Below, one piece after another: positions 25,179 to 34,944 of a stretch of DNA of 64,000 nt. A program made the translations under genes and the position numbers. The stretch is from the NCBI GenBank assembly GCA_964620425.1, contig CAZUGV010000001.1:186001-250000 (forward strand). Direction: 5' to 3'. The first letter of the stretch is position 1, and the number at the start of each line of letters is the position of its first letter. This DNA comes from DASXUG01 sp964620425. GTDB taxonomy: Bacteria; Pseudomonadota; Gammaproteobacteria; Burkholderiales; Methylophilaceae. The notes below the pieces were generated by a model. It worked only from the letters and a program-made list of their open reading frames with translations, did not search any database and had not been told where the DNA came from.

Positions 25179-26024
25179 ATGCGATTAGTTATTCAATATA
25201 AAAATATTCGTGGGCATCACCTGAGTCATATCCACCAGTTGAGTAGTGCTCAACAAGGCTTACAGTTTGTGCAAATCGGAGAGCATGCCTATTATCTTCC
25301 GAGACAAGACAATATAGCGATAGAGATTATTGAATTTTGTGCTGGTGAAAATATCGATTGCGCCTATGTGCCTGACAAACTCACATTAAAAAACATAGGG
25401 CTTGCAGTCATGGACATGGACTCCACGCTTATCAATATCGAGTGCATTGATGAGATCGCTGATATGCAAGGTATTAAACCACAAGTGGCTGCTATTACCG
25501 AAAGTGCCATGCGTGGCGAGATTGAGTTTGCAGAAAGCCTGCGCCGCCGTGTTGCACTCCTTAAAGGGTTAGATGAATCAGCATTAAAGCGAGTGATTGA
25601 CGAACGCCTACAACTCAACCCTGGCGCACAAGCATGGATAGCGGCTTGCAAACAGCACAACATTAAGACCATGTTGGTTTCTGGTGGCTTCACTTTTTTT
25701 GCAAACCATGTGAAATCATTACTCGAATTAGACTTCGCAGAGTCCAACACGCTAGAAATTATAGACGGCAAACTCACGGGCAATATTTTGGGTAATATTG
25801 TAGATGCACAGGCCAAAGCAGATTTTTTAGTTCAAACCCGTGAACAATTAGGCTTGAATACTGACCAAGTGATAGCGATTGGTGATGGTGCAAATGACCT
25901 TAAAATGATGGGGGTTGCAACTGCGGGCGTTGCCTACCATGCAAAACCTATCGTGCAAAAACAGGCTAGCTTTGCATTAAACCACAGCGGTTTAGATGGT
26001 CTAATTCACTTATTTAACGTATAA
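25179..26024 (+). CDS. serB: Phosphoserine phosphatase
   Basis: A 281-residue HAD-family enzyme performing the last step of serine synthesis. The nucleophile motif is MDMDSTLINIECIDEIAD (about residues 71-88), motif II is VSGGFTFFANHV (about 168-179), and motif III/IV is IGDGANDLKMMGVAGV-like near 234. The N-terminal 65 residues form the ACT-like or accessory region usual in proteobacterial SerB. It is 15 bp upstream of the cyclophilin gene. Serine supply is central in serine-cycle methylotrophs but general in bacteria, so no inference is drawn. Confidence 0.94.
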   Translation: MRLVIQYKNIRGHHLSHIHQLSSAQQGLQFVQIGEHAYYLPRQDNIAIEIIEFCAGENIDCAYVPDKLTLKNIGLAVMDMDSTLINIECIDEIADMQGIKPQVAAITESAMRGEIEFAESLRRRVALLKGLDESALKRVIDERLQLNPGAQAWIAACKQHNIKTMLVSGGFTFFANHVKSLLELDFAESNTLEIIDGKLTGNILGNIVDAQAKADFLVQTREQLGLNTDQVIAIGDGANDLKMMGVATAGVAYHAKPIVQKQASFALNHSGLDGLIHLFNV

Positions 26025-26039
26025 CTTTAAAGGAAACCC

Positions 26040-26597
26040 ATGTTTTTTAAAAAAATATCTACTACTTTTGTAGCCATGCTGTTAATCAACTCTAGCCTTG
26101 CTTGGGCTAACCCTGTTGCAGAAATCAAAACTAGCCAAGGGCTCATTGTCGTGGAGCTTAATAAAGAAAAAGCCCCCAACACAGTTGCTAATTTTGTGCA
26201 GTATGCCAAAGAAGGCTTTTACTCTGGCACTATTTTTCACCGCGTCATCTCCAACTTTATGATTCAAGGCGGCGGTATGGATAAAGATTTAAACGAAAAG
26301 AAAACGCGCGCACCGATTAAAAATGAGGCAGATAACGGTCTAACCAACTCACTGGGGACAATTGCCATGGCACGCACAGGCGACCCACACTCAGCCACCG
26401 CGCAATTTTTTATCAATGTGACCAACAACACTTTTCTAAACTTCACTGATAAAAGTGAACGCGGTTGGGGATATGCCGTTTTTGGAAAAGTAACTAAAGG
26501 TTTAGATGTAGTTCAGAAAATTGCGCGTATGCCTACAGATGGCGGCGATGTGCCGATTCAGTCCATTACCATTGAATCAGTGACTATCAAAGAGTAA
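26040..26597 (+). CDS. ppiA: Periplasmic peptidyl-prolyl cis-trans isomerase (cyclophilin)
   Basis: A 185-residue cyclophilin with a Sec signal (FVAMLLINSSLAWA, cut near residue 23). The catalytic core is present: FHRVISNFMIQGG (Arg near residue 68, Gln near 76), GTIAMARTGDPHSATAQFFINV and GYAVFGKVTKGLDVV. It catalyses proline isomerisation during folding of exported proteins. Good ribosome-binding site AAAGGAAA. It follows serB by 15 bp. Confidence 0.94.
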   Translation: MFFKKISTTFVAMLLINSSLAWANPVAEIKTSQGLIVVELNKEKAPNTVANFVQYAKEGFYSGTIFHRVISNFMIQGGGMDKDLNEKKTRAPIKNEADNGLTNSLGTIAMARTGDPHSATAQFFINVTNNTFLNFTDKSERGWGYAVFGKVTKGLDVVQKIARMPTDGGDVPIQSITIESVTIKE

Positions 26598-26616
26598 CTT
26601 TCACTCAAAACAAATT

Positions 26617-26687
26617 ATGTTGATGCGCCTATAGTGTTGATGGGCCTATAGTTTAGACGCGAGGTTTAGGTCAATGTGCATCAACAT
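26617..26687. repeat. Tandem 17-bp repeat inside an inverted repeat (ppiA-mltF gap)
   Basis: GTTGATGCGCCTATAGT is followed at once by GTTGATGGGCCTATAGT (one mismatch). The whole is bracketed by ATGTTGATGC (26617-26626) and GCATCAACAT (26678-26687), exact reverse complements. It may form a hairpin that ends ppiA transcription or serve as a regulator site for the gene at 26740. No T run follows. Confidence 0.4.
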
Positions 26688-26739
26688 GCATTTGTAAATA
26701 GACTAGACAAAGTCGCCTAACTTAGTAAAACTGAGCGTT

Positions 26740-28194
26740 ATGCTAAAATTGAGCGTCACACGCACATCAATTACTTTACTTATAGTGACTGCACTCAGCG
26801 GTTGCGAACAACCCATTACACCGAAAAAAGAAGCATTACTTCCCACCAGCATCAGTAAAGAACTGGTGATAGTCACGCATAATGGCCCGAATACCTACTA
26901 TGTGAACGAGCAAGGTCAACGTGCTGGGTTAGAATACGATTTGGCCACATTATTCGCAAAATCTCTAGGAGCTGAGTACCAAGTTAAGTTTGTGGTCGTT
27001 GAGAACATTTCCAAGGTGATTCCCGCATTAGTGAGTGGTAAAGCGCATATTGCAGCAGCTGATTTATCCATAACCCCAATTAGAAGCCGTTTAGTCAACT
27101 TCACAAAACCCTACCAAGAAGTTCAGCAGCATGTGGTGTATAACAAACATCAAAATAATGCGCCAAAAAATGTGCATGACTTAATACAAAAGTTAATTAT
27201 GGTGCCTGCAGGTACCAGCTATGCCGAACGTCTAAGATCACTTAAACAGCAAAATCCAAACCTGACTTGGCAAGAACCTAGAAGTAGTAGTGCAGATGAG
27301 CTTCTGGAGCAAGTAGCCAGTGGCACAATTGATTACACTGTGGCCGATGACCACTTGATTGATTTGCTTCAGAACTACTACCCTAATTTAGGAAAAGGAA
27401 TGGCATTAGGTCAAGCTGAAAAAATTGCTTGGGCAATGCCGCAGCGTGGAGAGCCAGAACTCTACAAAAAAGCCAACGAATTTTTCGCAAAGATCAAAAA
27501 GGACGGTACTTTACGCAACCTAATAGACCGCTACTACGGCCATATTCAACGCCTCGACAACATGGATGTCACGGCATTTTTGACACGTAGCCATCAACTT
27601 TTACCCAAATATTCCACGATATTTAAAGAGGCGCAAGAGCAAACCAATTTAGATTGGCGCTTAATTGCGGCAATTAGCTATCAAGAATCACACTGGGATA
27701 GACTGAACACATCGCCCACCAATGTGCGTGGCATGATGATGCTAACGGAAGACACCGCTGACAGAATGGGGGTAACAGACCGACTAGATGCACGCCAAAG
27801 TATTATGGGTGGCGCAAAATACATAAACCTGCTAAAAGCCATGATCCCCAAGCGAGTTCCAGAACCTGATAGAACATGGTTTACCCTTGCAGCTTACAAC
27901 ATTGGCTACGCGCATTTAGAAGATGCACGCGTATTGGCGCAACGCTTAAAACTCAACCCAGATAGCTGGGCAGATTTGAAAAAGACTTTGCCATTATTGA
28001 ACAAGGCGGAATATTACTCAACGCTTAAATATGGATATGCGAGTGGTGGTGCGCCTGTGATTTTTGTCGAGTCTATCCGCACTTATCAAAAAATTTTAGA
28101 GCGCTACCAACCTAAACATCAGCCTATCTTGCCTAATTTTAATTTGCTGGAAGAAGCTATCGACCCTTCCATGCATGCAGCGCTCATACAGTAA
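26740..28194 (+). CDS. mltF: MltF-like membrane-bound lytic transglycosylase
   Basis: A 484-residue lipoprotein. Signal and lipobox are LLIVTALSGC (Cys at about residue 22). Residues 40-275 are a periplasmic solute-binding-type domain (SBP_bac_3), followed by an SLT domain (about 295-440) with the catalytic Glu in ISYQESHWD and the downstream motifs NVRGMMMLT and TWFTLAAYNIGYAH. It cleaves peptidoglycan to 1,6-anhydro ends and may be steered by muropeptide binding to the N-terminal domain. The order of domains and the length agree with E. coli MltF. Monocistronic; it faces serS. Confidence 0.9.
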   Translation: MLKLSVTRTSITLLIVTALSGCEQPITPKKEALLPTSISKELVIVTHNGPNTYYVNEQGQRAGLEYDLATLFAKSLGAEYQVKFVVVENISKVIPALVSGKAHIAAADLSITPIRSRLVNFTKPYQEVQQHVVYNKHQNNAPKNVHDLIQKLIMVPAGTSYAERLRSLKQQNPNLTWQEPRSSSADELLEQVASGTIDYTVADDHLIDLLQNYYPNLGKGMALGQAEKIAWAMPQRGEPELYKKANEFFAKIKKDGTLRNLIDRYYGHIQRLDNMDVTAFLTRSHQLLPKYSTIFKEAQEQTNLDWRLIAAISYQESHWDRLNTSPTNVRGMMMLTEDTADRMGVTDRLDARQSIMGGAKYINLLKAMIPKRVPEPDRTWFTLAAYNIGYAHLEDARVLAQRLKLNPDSWADLKKTLPLLNKAEYYSTLKYGYASGGAPVIFVESIRTYQKILERYQPKHQPILPNFNLLEEAIDPSMHAALIQ

Positions 28195-28219
28195 GGCTCT
28201 GCTAGCCCGCAACGCTCGC

Positions 28220-29512
28220 TTAAAGGCTGATGCGCTCTTTTCCGCCCATATATGGTTGCAATACTTTGGGAATCGTCACGCTGCCATCGGCATTTTGGTA
28301 GTTCTCTAACACTGCCACCAAAGTACGGCCCACAGCTAAGCCTGAACCATTCAGCGTATGCACTAACTCAGGTTTGCCATTTTCATTGCGGAAACGTGCT
28401 TGCAAGCGACGCGCTTGAAATGCCTCGCAATTGGATACAGATGAGATTTCTCGGTAAGTGTTTTGCGCAGGCAACCAAACTTCTAAATCGTAGGTTTTTG
28501 CGGCGCCAAACCCCATATCGCCTGTACATAATGAAACCACGCGGTAAGGCAGCTCTAAAGCCTTGAGGATATTTTCCGCATGCCCCACCATTTCCTCCAA
28601 AGCCTCATAGCTTTTTTCAGGGTGTACAATTTGCACCATTTCCACTTTATCAAATTGGTGCTGACGAATCATGCCGCGTGTATCACGCCCATATGAACCC
28701 GCTTCTGAACGGAAGCAAGGCGTATGGGCAGTGAGTTTGATTGGCAAGCTTTCCAATGGCACGATTTCATCGCGCACCGTGTTAGTAAGGGTGACTTCGG
28801 AGGTGGGGATTAGATAAAGCTTGCTATCGTTATGGGCTAGAGAAAACAAGTCTTCTTCAAACTTCGGCAATTGCCCAGTACCAAGTAAGGTTTCGGCATT
28901 GACCATGTATGGCGTATAACACTCCTCATACCCATGCTGTTCAGTTTGCGTATCAATCATAAACTGGGCCAAAGCACGGTGTAGCTTGGCAATTTGTCCA
29001 CGCATCAAGGTAAAGCGCGCACCAGAGAGTTTGGCGCCTGTATCAAAATCCAAACCGAGTGGCATGCCCACATCGGTGTGGTCTTTAATCTCAAAATCGC
29101 CACCATATTCATTTTTAAAATCACGTGGCGTACCAACTTTGCGCACTTCTACGTTATCTTCTTCTGACTTACCCAATGGCACGCTTTCATGCGGCAAGTT
29201 CGGCACGTTCAACAGTAGGTTTTGCAATTCAGCTTGAATCTCCGCCAAACGCGCTTCATCGGCTTTCAGCTGATCACCCAAGCCTGCCACTTCTGCCATA
29301 ATTGCGCTGACATCTTCACCTTTAGATTTAGCAATGCCGATACTTTTTGAGGTGGCGTTGCGCTTGGCTTGTAAATCTTGCGTACGCGTTTGTACGGTTT
29401 TGCGTTCCGTTTCTAATGCACTAAATTTAGCAGTATCAAATTCAAATTTACGTGCGTCTAATTTAGCCACTACGGCATCTAAATCATTTCTAAGGGCTTG
29501 AATATCTAACAT
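28220..29512 (-). CDS. serS: Seryl-tRNA synthetase
   Basis: A 430-residue class II synthetase. The N-terminal coiled-coil arm that grips the tRNA-Ser variable arm covers residues 1-105. Motif 2 is FRSEAGSYGRDTRGMIRQHQF (given in shortened form: FRSEAGSYGRDTRG), and motif 3 is LNGSGLAVGRTLVAVLENYQ near residues 389-408. It lies directly after rarA (1 bp gap), in the run ftsK-lolA-rarA-serS that is conserved across many proteobacteria. Confidence 0.97.
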   Translation of the reverse strand: MLDIQALRNDLDAVVAKLDARKFEFDTAKFSALETERKTVQTRTQDLQAKRNATSKSIGIAKSKGEDVSAIMAEVAGLGDQLKADEARLAEIQAELQNLLLNVPNLPHESVPLGKSEEDNVEVRKVGTPRDFKNEYGGDFEIKDHTDVGMPLGLDFDTGAKLSGARFTLMRGQIAKLHRALAQFMIDTQTEQHGYEECYTPYMVNAETLLGTGQLPKFEEDLFSLAHNDSKLYLIPTSEVTLTNTVRDEIVPLESLPIKLTAHTPCFRSEAGSYGRDTRGMIRQHQFDKVEMVQIVHPEKSYEALEEMVGHAENILKALELPYRVVSLCTGDMGFGAAKTYDLEVWLPAQNTYREISSVSNCEAFQARRLQARFRNENGKPELVHTLNGSGLAVGRTLVAVLENYQNADGSVTIPKVLQPYMGGKERISL

Positions 29513-30859
29513 TTACTTTTTCGCTTTACTATTGGATGTTTGGCTATTTAATTTTTGTCGGTCTAAATCTTTTAGGTGATTTAATTTTTCCGTTATTTTA
29601 CCTTCCAAACCGCGTGGTGTGGGTTGATAAAACGGAATGGGCGCTAAATCTTCGGGGAAATAATGTTCACCTGCGGCATAGGCCTCGGGTTCGTTATGCG
29701 CGTAACGGTACTCCTTACCGTAATCCAACGCTTTCATGAGCTTTGTGGGGGCATTACGCAAATGCAGCGGCACGGGGCGCGATTTATCTTGGGCGACAAA
29801 GGCTTTTGCTTGGTTATACGCCATATAAGCCGCGTTGCTTTTGGCGGCAACTGCGCAATAAATCACGGCGTTGCTTAGCGCCAATTCGCCCTCTGGCGAG
29901 CCTAGTCGCTCATAAATCTGGCAGGCTTCAAGTGCCATGGTTTGCGCGCGCGGATCGGCAATACCAATATCTTCCACCGCCATGCGTACAATTCTGCGCG
30001 CCAAATACATGGGGTCAGCGCCGCCGTCTAACATGCGTAAAAACCAATACAAAGCCGCATCTGGGTTAGAACCGCGCACCGATTTATGCAAGGCGGAAAT
30101 TTGGTCGTAAAACGCTTCGCCACCTTTATCAAAACGGCGCAGTTTGCTTGCCATCGTGGTTTGCAAAAAAGCTTCGTCAATTTCCGCCACATTGGCGGCT
30201 GAAGCAGCATTGAGAAGACCTTCTACGAAGTTAAGCAAACGGCGTGCATCGCCATCAGCATAGGCGATGACTTGCTCGCGTACTGCCGCAGTGAGTGGAA
30301 TGGTCGAGGACATTTCTTCTCTAGCACGATCTAGCAACAATCCTAGCTCGGCCTCAGACAAAGCACTCAACACAAACACTTGTGCACGGCTGAGCAACGC
30401 ACTATTCACTTCAAACGAAGGGTTTTCTGTAGTCGCACCGATAAAGGTAATTAAGCCGCTTTCTACAAACGGCAAAAACGCATCTTGCTGACCTTTATTA
30501 AAACGATGCACTTCATCAACAAACAAAATGGTTTTTCTGCCAGATTGTTGCAAGGTATGCTCGGCTCGCTCAACCGCTTCACGTATATCTTTAATGCCAG
30601 ATAACACGGCAGAAACCGCGATAAATTCTGCATCCGCAGTATTGGCGATAAGCCTTGCCAGCGTGGTTTTACCCACACCGGGCGGCCCCCATAAAATCAT
30701 GGAAGGCAACTTGCCTGATTGAAACGCCAAGCGCAGTGGTTTACCTTGACCAAGCAGATGGCTTTGCCCCACCACTTCATCCACATGCTTAGGGCGCAGA
30801 CGCTCCGCAAGTGGCGCTTGTGGCTGATTAGACTCGAATAGACTATTCGCCGACGACAT
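29513..30859 (-). CDS. rarA: Replication-associated recombination protein A (RarA/MgsA)
   Basis: A 448-residue AAA+ ATPase of the clamp-loader type acting at stalled replication forks. Walker A WGPPGVGKTTLARLIA (about residues 51-66), Walker B LFVDEVHRFNKGQQDAFLP, sensor GATTENPSFEV (about 131-141), and the C-terminal tetramerisation region with DYGKEYRYAHNEP. I start at the ATG at 30859 (MSSANSLFESNQ), which overlaps the end of lolA by 17 bp; a longer frame begins at 30952 inside lolA and adds unfamiliar residues. Confidence 0.94.
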   Translation of the reverse strand: MSSANSLFESNQPQAPLAERLRPKHVDEVVGQSHLLGQGKPLRLAFQSGKLPSMILWGPPGVGKTTLARLIANTADAEFIAVSAVLSGIKDIREAVERAEHTLQQSGRKTILFVDEVHRFNKGQQDAFLPFVESGLITFIGATTENPSFEVNSALLSRAQVFVLSALSEAELGLLLDRAREEMSSTIPLTAAVREQVIAYADGDARRLLNFVEGLLNAASAANVAEIDEAFLQTTMASKLRRFDKGGEAFYDQISALHKSVRGSNPDAALYWFLRMLDGGADPMYLARRIVRMAVEDIGIADPRAQTMALEACQIYERLGSPEGELALSNAVIYCAVAAKSNAAYMAYNQAKAFVAQDKSRPVPLHLRNAPTKLMKALDYGKEYRYAHNEPEAYAAGEHYFPEDLAPIPFYQPTPRGLEGKITEKLNHLKDLDRQKLNSQTSNSKAKK

Positions 30860-31460
30860 CCGCGCCCTGAGGTGGTTTAAATAAGAATGAAGCGGTGGTG
30901 AGTTTGGGGTTGCGCTCAAAATGGCTAAATATAATATTGGTACGGTTGCCAAAATTATCGTGTAACTCCATTTCGGCTAACTCGTCTCCGTTAAAGCCGA
31001 AAAATACGCGGTCGAACTCGCCTTCTTTGTCTTTTGAGGTCGCTAATACCCACTCTAAATTGCCTTTGCGGCTAGTGTCTTTAAGCTTGAAGTATTTCTC
31101 TACATCGTTATTACCTGCAAGCAGTGCCGCAGGTGTGCCACCTACAGCTTTTGCCATATCACGTACGGTGACCTGATTTAAATCAATATCGTATAACCAG
31201 ATTTTTTGACCATCACCCACAATTTGTTGTTTGTTGGGGGCATCGTAATCCCAACGAAATAGCCCTGGGCGTTGCAACTGCATTTTGCCATCTGAAGTTT
31301 GTAACACATTACCTTGTTTATCGGTTACGACTTGATGAAAATCAGCACGCATACTGCTAATATTCTTGAAGTAAGATTTAAAGTGCTCCACCCCACTTGC
31401 ATGCCCAAAAAGTGGAAGGAATAACAATACGATTAACGCTCTTAATACGAAATTTTTCAT
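30843..31460 (-). CDS. lolA: Outer-membrane lipoprotein carrier LolA
   Basis: A 205-residue periplasmic chaperone that ferries lipoproteins from LolCDE to LolB. The signal peptide is ALIVLLFLPLFGHA (cut near residue 21). The family features SMRADFHQVVTDKQGNVLQ and QRPGLFRWDYDAPNKQ (about residues 63-78) are clear, the latter containing the conserved lipid-binding Arg. It starts 11 bp after ftsK and overlaps rarA at its end. Confidence 0.95.
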   Translation of the reverse strand: MKNFVLRALIVLLFLPLFGHASGVEHFKSYFKNISSMRADFHQVVTDKQGNVLQTSDGKMQLQRPGLFRWDYDAPNKQQIVGDGQKIWLYDIDLNQVTVRDMAKAVGGTPAALLAGNNDVEKYFKLKDTSRKGNLEWVLATSKDKEGEFDRVFFGFNGDELAEMELHDNFGNRTNIIFSHFERNPKLTTASFLFKPPQGADVVGE

Positions 31461-31471
31461 GGTTTTCTTAC

Positions 31472-33778
31472 TTAATCATTATGGGTGTTAGGAGCAATCA
31501 CTTCCCGATTGCCATTGCTTTGCATGGCTGAAACCAAGCCCGCACGCTCCATTTCTTCAATCAAACGGGCGGCACGGTTATAGCCGATGCGCAATTGGCG
31601 CTGCACAGATGAGATGGAAGCACGACGAGTTTTGAGCACAATCGCCACGGCTTCATCGTAAAGCGGGTCGGCTTCTCCACTACTTTCACCAGTCTCGCCA
31701 ACCTCACCACCTTCTTCTGTTGCCCCTGTAAGAATACCTTCAATGTAATTTGGTTCACCTTGTAGCTTGAGATAATCCACCACACGATGCACTTCTGCAT
31801 CACTCACAAACGCCCCATGAATACGTTGCGGATAACTGGTACCAGGTGGTTGGTACAACATATCACCCTGCCCGAGCAAGGTTTCAGCGCCCATTTGATC
31901 CAGAATCGTGCGCGAGTCAATTTTGCTAGAAACTTGAAACGCGACGCGTGTGGGAATATTGGCTTTAATCAAGCCTGTAATCACATCCACAGAAGGGCGC
32001 TGCGTTGCCACTACCAAGTGGATGCCGCAAGCACGGGCTTTTTGCGCCAATCGAGCAATCGGCTCTTCCACTTTTTTACCTACCACCATCATTAAATCAG
32101 CCAACTCATCAATCACAATCACAATAAGCGGCAACTCTTCTAACGGTTCAGGGTTATCTGGCGTAATGGTGAAAGGGTGGGTAATGGGGTGCCCCTCTTT
32201 AATCGCATCGCGCACTTTTTGGTTATAGCCCGCCAAGTTACGCACACCTAAGGCAGACATCAGTTTATAGCGGCGCTCCATCTCAGCCACACCCCAGTTC
32301 AAGGCGTTGCCTGCCTGACGCATATCGGTAATGACAGGGGCTAATAGATGTGGAATACCCTCGTAAACTGAAAGCTCCAACATTTTAGGGTCAATCAAAA
32401 TCATGCGTACTTTGCTTGCTTCCGCCTTGTACAGCAAACTCAAAATCATCGCGTTAATCGCGACAGATTTGCCTGAACCCGTTGTACCTGCAACCAAGAC
32501 GTGCGGCATTTTCGCTAAATCGGCCACCACGGGTTTACCTGCAATATCTTTGCCCATCGCCATCGCTAGCGGCGAATGCACGTCGGCATAGACTTGTGAG
32601 CCTAGAATTTCTGAAAGGAAAACAATTTGACGTTTCGGATTAGGAATCTCCAAACCCATACAGCTTTTACCTGGGATGGTTTCCACCACGCGAATGCTGA
32701 CAACCGACAAAGCACGCGCTAAATCTTTCGATAAATTAGTGACTTGGCTACCTTTTACCCCAGGCGCAGGTTCTAACTCGTAACGGGTAATCACAGGCCC
32801 TGGAAACGCAACCAGCACTTTGACTTCAATGCCAAAATCCATCAACTTTCGCTCAATCAGGCGCGAGGTAAAATCCAGCGTTTCGGGAGATTGCAACTCA
32901 ACCACACTGGTAGGTTCATCCAGCAAATGTAATGGTGGCAAGGGGGAATCTGGCATCGTCTCAAAAAGTGGCACTTGGCGCTCTTTTTGTATGCGTTCAC
33001 TTTTCAAAATCTCAACTTGTGGCACCTCGATTTTAATTGGCGCACGATCTTCTACACGTTTACGCTCTTGGTCGACAAAGACCTCACGCTGCTGCTCTGC
33101 CACACGCCCTGCTTCTCTATCCTTTCTGTCTTGCCATTTTGCTTTGAGAAACTCCTGCGTATCTAAAATAACACCACCAAATTTCTCAATGATTAAAATC
33201 CAAGACCATCCAGTAAACAAGCTAAAGCCAACCGCTATCAACAATAGTAACAACATTGTTGAACCAGTATATCCTAGCATCGCACGTAAACCATCATCCA
33301 ACACCGACCCCAACATACCACCCGCCACCAATGGCAATTGCACTGGCAATGCGATCAAATGTCCAGCTTCTAGCATGGCAGAAGCGATGAGCAACGTGAC
33401 AAAACCAATAACATTCAACCAAATGATTGGACGTTCAGAAGCAGCTACCACTTCAAGGCGTAAGTAAACCAACCAAATAGCGTAAAACGCAAAAACCACT
33501 ATCCACCAAGCTGAAAAACCTAGTAAATATAATAAAATATCCGCGACATAGGCGCCAAAGCTACCACCTAAGTTAAAAATTTGCGCATCATCGCTTACAC
33601 TATGAGACCAAGCTGGATCATGACGATGATAGCTAAACAAAATCAGCGCTAAATATAACCCTAGCACGAACAAACCGAGCCACCACGCTTCTTTGATTAA
33701 AGGATTTGCTGGCGAATTAATCTCCGATGATGACTCGCGCCGAACATTGAGTGGTAGTGATTTTTTCTGAAAAAGCAA
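31472..33778 (-). CDS. ftsK: DNA translocase FtsK
   Basis: A 768-residue septal DNA pump coupling chromosome segregation to division. Four N-terminal membrane helices (about residues 30-200), a short charged linker (about 205-290, with the REAGRVAEQQREVFVDQER stretch), then the motor: Walker A GTTGSGKSVAINAMI near residue 432, Walker B IVIVIDELADLMM, and the KOPS-reading gamma winged helix at the C-terminus (RRASISSVQRQLRIGYNRAA). The linker is short compared with E. coli, as in many bacteria. The start is a TTG; no ATG is available before the first helix. First gene of ftsK-lolA-rarA-serS. Confidence 0.95.
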   Translation of the reverse strand: MLFQKKSLPLNVRRESSSEINSPANPLIKEAWWLGLFVLGLYLALILFSYHRHDPAWSHSVSDDAQIFNLGGSFGAYVADILLYLLGFSAWWIVVFAFYAIWLVYLRLEVVAASERPIIWLNVIGFVTLLIASAMLEAGHLIALPVQLPLVAGGMLGSVLDDGLRAMLGYTGSTMLLLLLIAVGFSLFTGWSWILIIEKFGGVILDTQEFLKAKWQDRKDREAGRVAEQQREVFVDQERKRVEDRAPIKIEVPQVEILKSERIQKERQVPLFETMPDSPLPPLHLLDEPTSVVELQSPETLDFTSRLIERKLMDFGIEVKVLVAFPGPVITRYELEPAPGVKGSQVTNLSKDLARALSVVSIRVVETIPGKSCMGLEIPNPKRQIVFLSEILGSQVYADVHSPLAMAMGKDIAGKPVVADLAKMPHVLVAGTTGSGKSVAINAMILSLLYKAEASKVRMILIDPKMLELSVYEGIPHLLAPVITDMRQAGNALNWGVAEMERRYKLMSALGVRNLAGYNQKVRDAIKEGHPITHPFTITPDNPEPLEELPLIVIVIDELADLMMVVGKKVEEPIARLAQKARACGIHLVVATQRPSVDVITGLIKANIPTRVAFQVSSKIDSRTILDQMGAETLLGQGDMLYQPPGTSYPQRIHGAFVSDAEVHRVVDYLKLQGEPNYIEGILTGATEEGGEVGETGESSGEADPLYDEAVAIVLKTRRASISSVQRQLRIGYNRAARLIEEMERAGLVSAMQSNGNREVIAPNTHND

Positions 33779-34000
33779 AATAATGAATACCTAAAAAGGA
33801 TGAAGTATTAAAAACCGTTGGTAATGATTATAACAGCATCAATTACTCCGATTCAAAATGTGCTTCTGAATATTGCGTTATCGTGATGTTTGAAATAACG
33901 ATTAAATGACACAATTTAAAATAGGTCACATCGACTTGATGTGCATGCCAAATTTCAGCTGGTATCAATTTAAGTAGGCATAAACTTAAGGTGGCAAAAA

Positions 34001-34924
34001 TTAAGAAGATAAAGAGGATAAAAGCGCTGCACCTATCATGCCTGCTTGATCTCCACTTTGCGAAGCATATACATTGACTTTATCGCGTAGCACTGGGATT
34101 AGATCTTTCGTTAATCGCTTACAAAAAGCGGGCAACATCAGTGGCCATGCTTGGCTCATGCCGCCACCGATCACAACGGTTCCAGCATCAAGCACTTTGG
34201 CAATATGCGCCACTGCTTGGGCAATCGCATCGCCAGCAATCTCATAAGCACGAATCGCTTCTTGCTGGCCTTCCAGCGCTAAAGATGCAATTTCGTGTGC
34301 GGTTAATGTTTGTTCTGTTGCCAATTGATAGCTTTGACTTACTGCACTTGCTGAAGCATATTGCTCTAAACAGCCATGATTCCCACAGCCACATAAGCGA
34401 CCATCAGGTTCAACAATGATATGGCCTACTTCCATCGCCATACCGTGCTGACCAGGAAAGACTTTGCCGTGATAAATGAACCCGCCACCCACCCCAGTGC
34501 CCAAGCCAATATAGACAAGACTTGATGCTGACGATGTTAGTAACTGATATTCGCCATAGGCTGCTGCCAAAGCGTCATTTTCTACAATCACAGGCATATT
34601 TAGAGCTTGCGATAAATCCTTCGCCAAATCGACATCCACTAAGCCAGGCAAATTGGGCGATTGCGCCAATCGCCCAGTTTGAGCATCAATAAAACCAGGA
34701 AAACCAATCCCAACTGATGCAATTTCTGGATGTTTTAGTACACACTGCTCAATATGCTGTGCAATAGTGTTAACAATCATTTGCCATGCTTGATCTGGTG
34801 TATTGGTGCGACAAATATTGGCAAAATCTGCGGTCACTCTAGTTTCTTCGATAACACTCGACCCTTCAACGATACCAAATCGCAGGTTAGTGCCACCGAT
34901 ATCTACACCTATACGTTTACTCAT
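34001..34924 (-). CDS. glk: ROK-family glucokinase
   Basis: A 307-residue ROK sugar kinase. It has the N-terminal ATP-binding IGVDIGGTNLRFGIVEG, the catalytic Asp in VENDALAAAYGEY (about residues 118-130) and the ROK zinc site GRLCGCGNHGCLEQYASA (about 173-190). Glucose is the likely substrate given its place beside malQ, GH57, glgC and pgi; glucose released from glucans would be returned to glucose-6-phosphate. An alternative TTG start at 34948 overlaps the malQ stop; the ATG at 34924 fits the family start better. Confidence 0.86.
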   Translation of the reverse strand: MSKRIGVDIGGTNLRFGIVEGSSVIEETRVTADFANICRTNTPDQAWQMIVNTIAQHIEQCVLKHPEIASVGIGFPGFIDAQTGRLAQSPNLPGLVDVDLAKDLSQALNMPVIVENDALAAAYGEYQLLTSSASSLVYIGLGTGVGGGFIYHGKVFPGQHGMAMEVGHIIVEPDGRLCGCGNHGCLEQYASASAVSQSYQLATEQTLTAHEIASLALEGQQEAIRAYEIAGDAIAQAVAHIAKVLDAGTVVIGGGMSQAWPLMLPAFCKRLTKDLIPVLRDKVNVYASQSGDQAGMIGAALLSSLSS

Positions 34925-34944
34925 GATGCGTGTTTTTTCTTTAA

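Noticed and set aside
30860..30952. Longer rarA start
   Set aside because: It lies within lolA and adds residues unlike the family; the ATG at 30859 gives the normal N-terminus.
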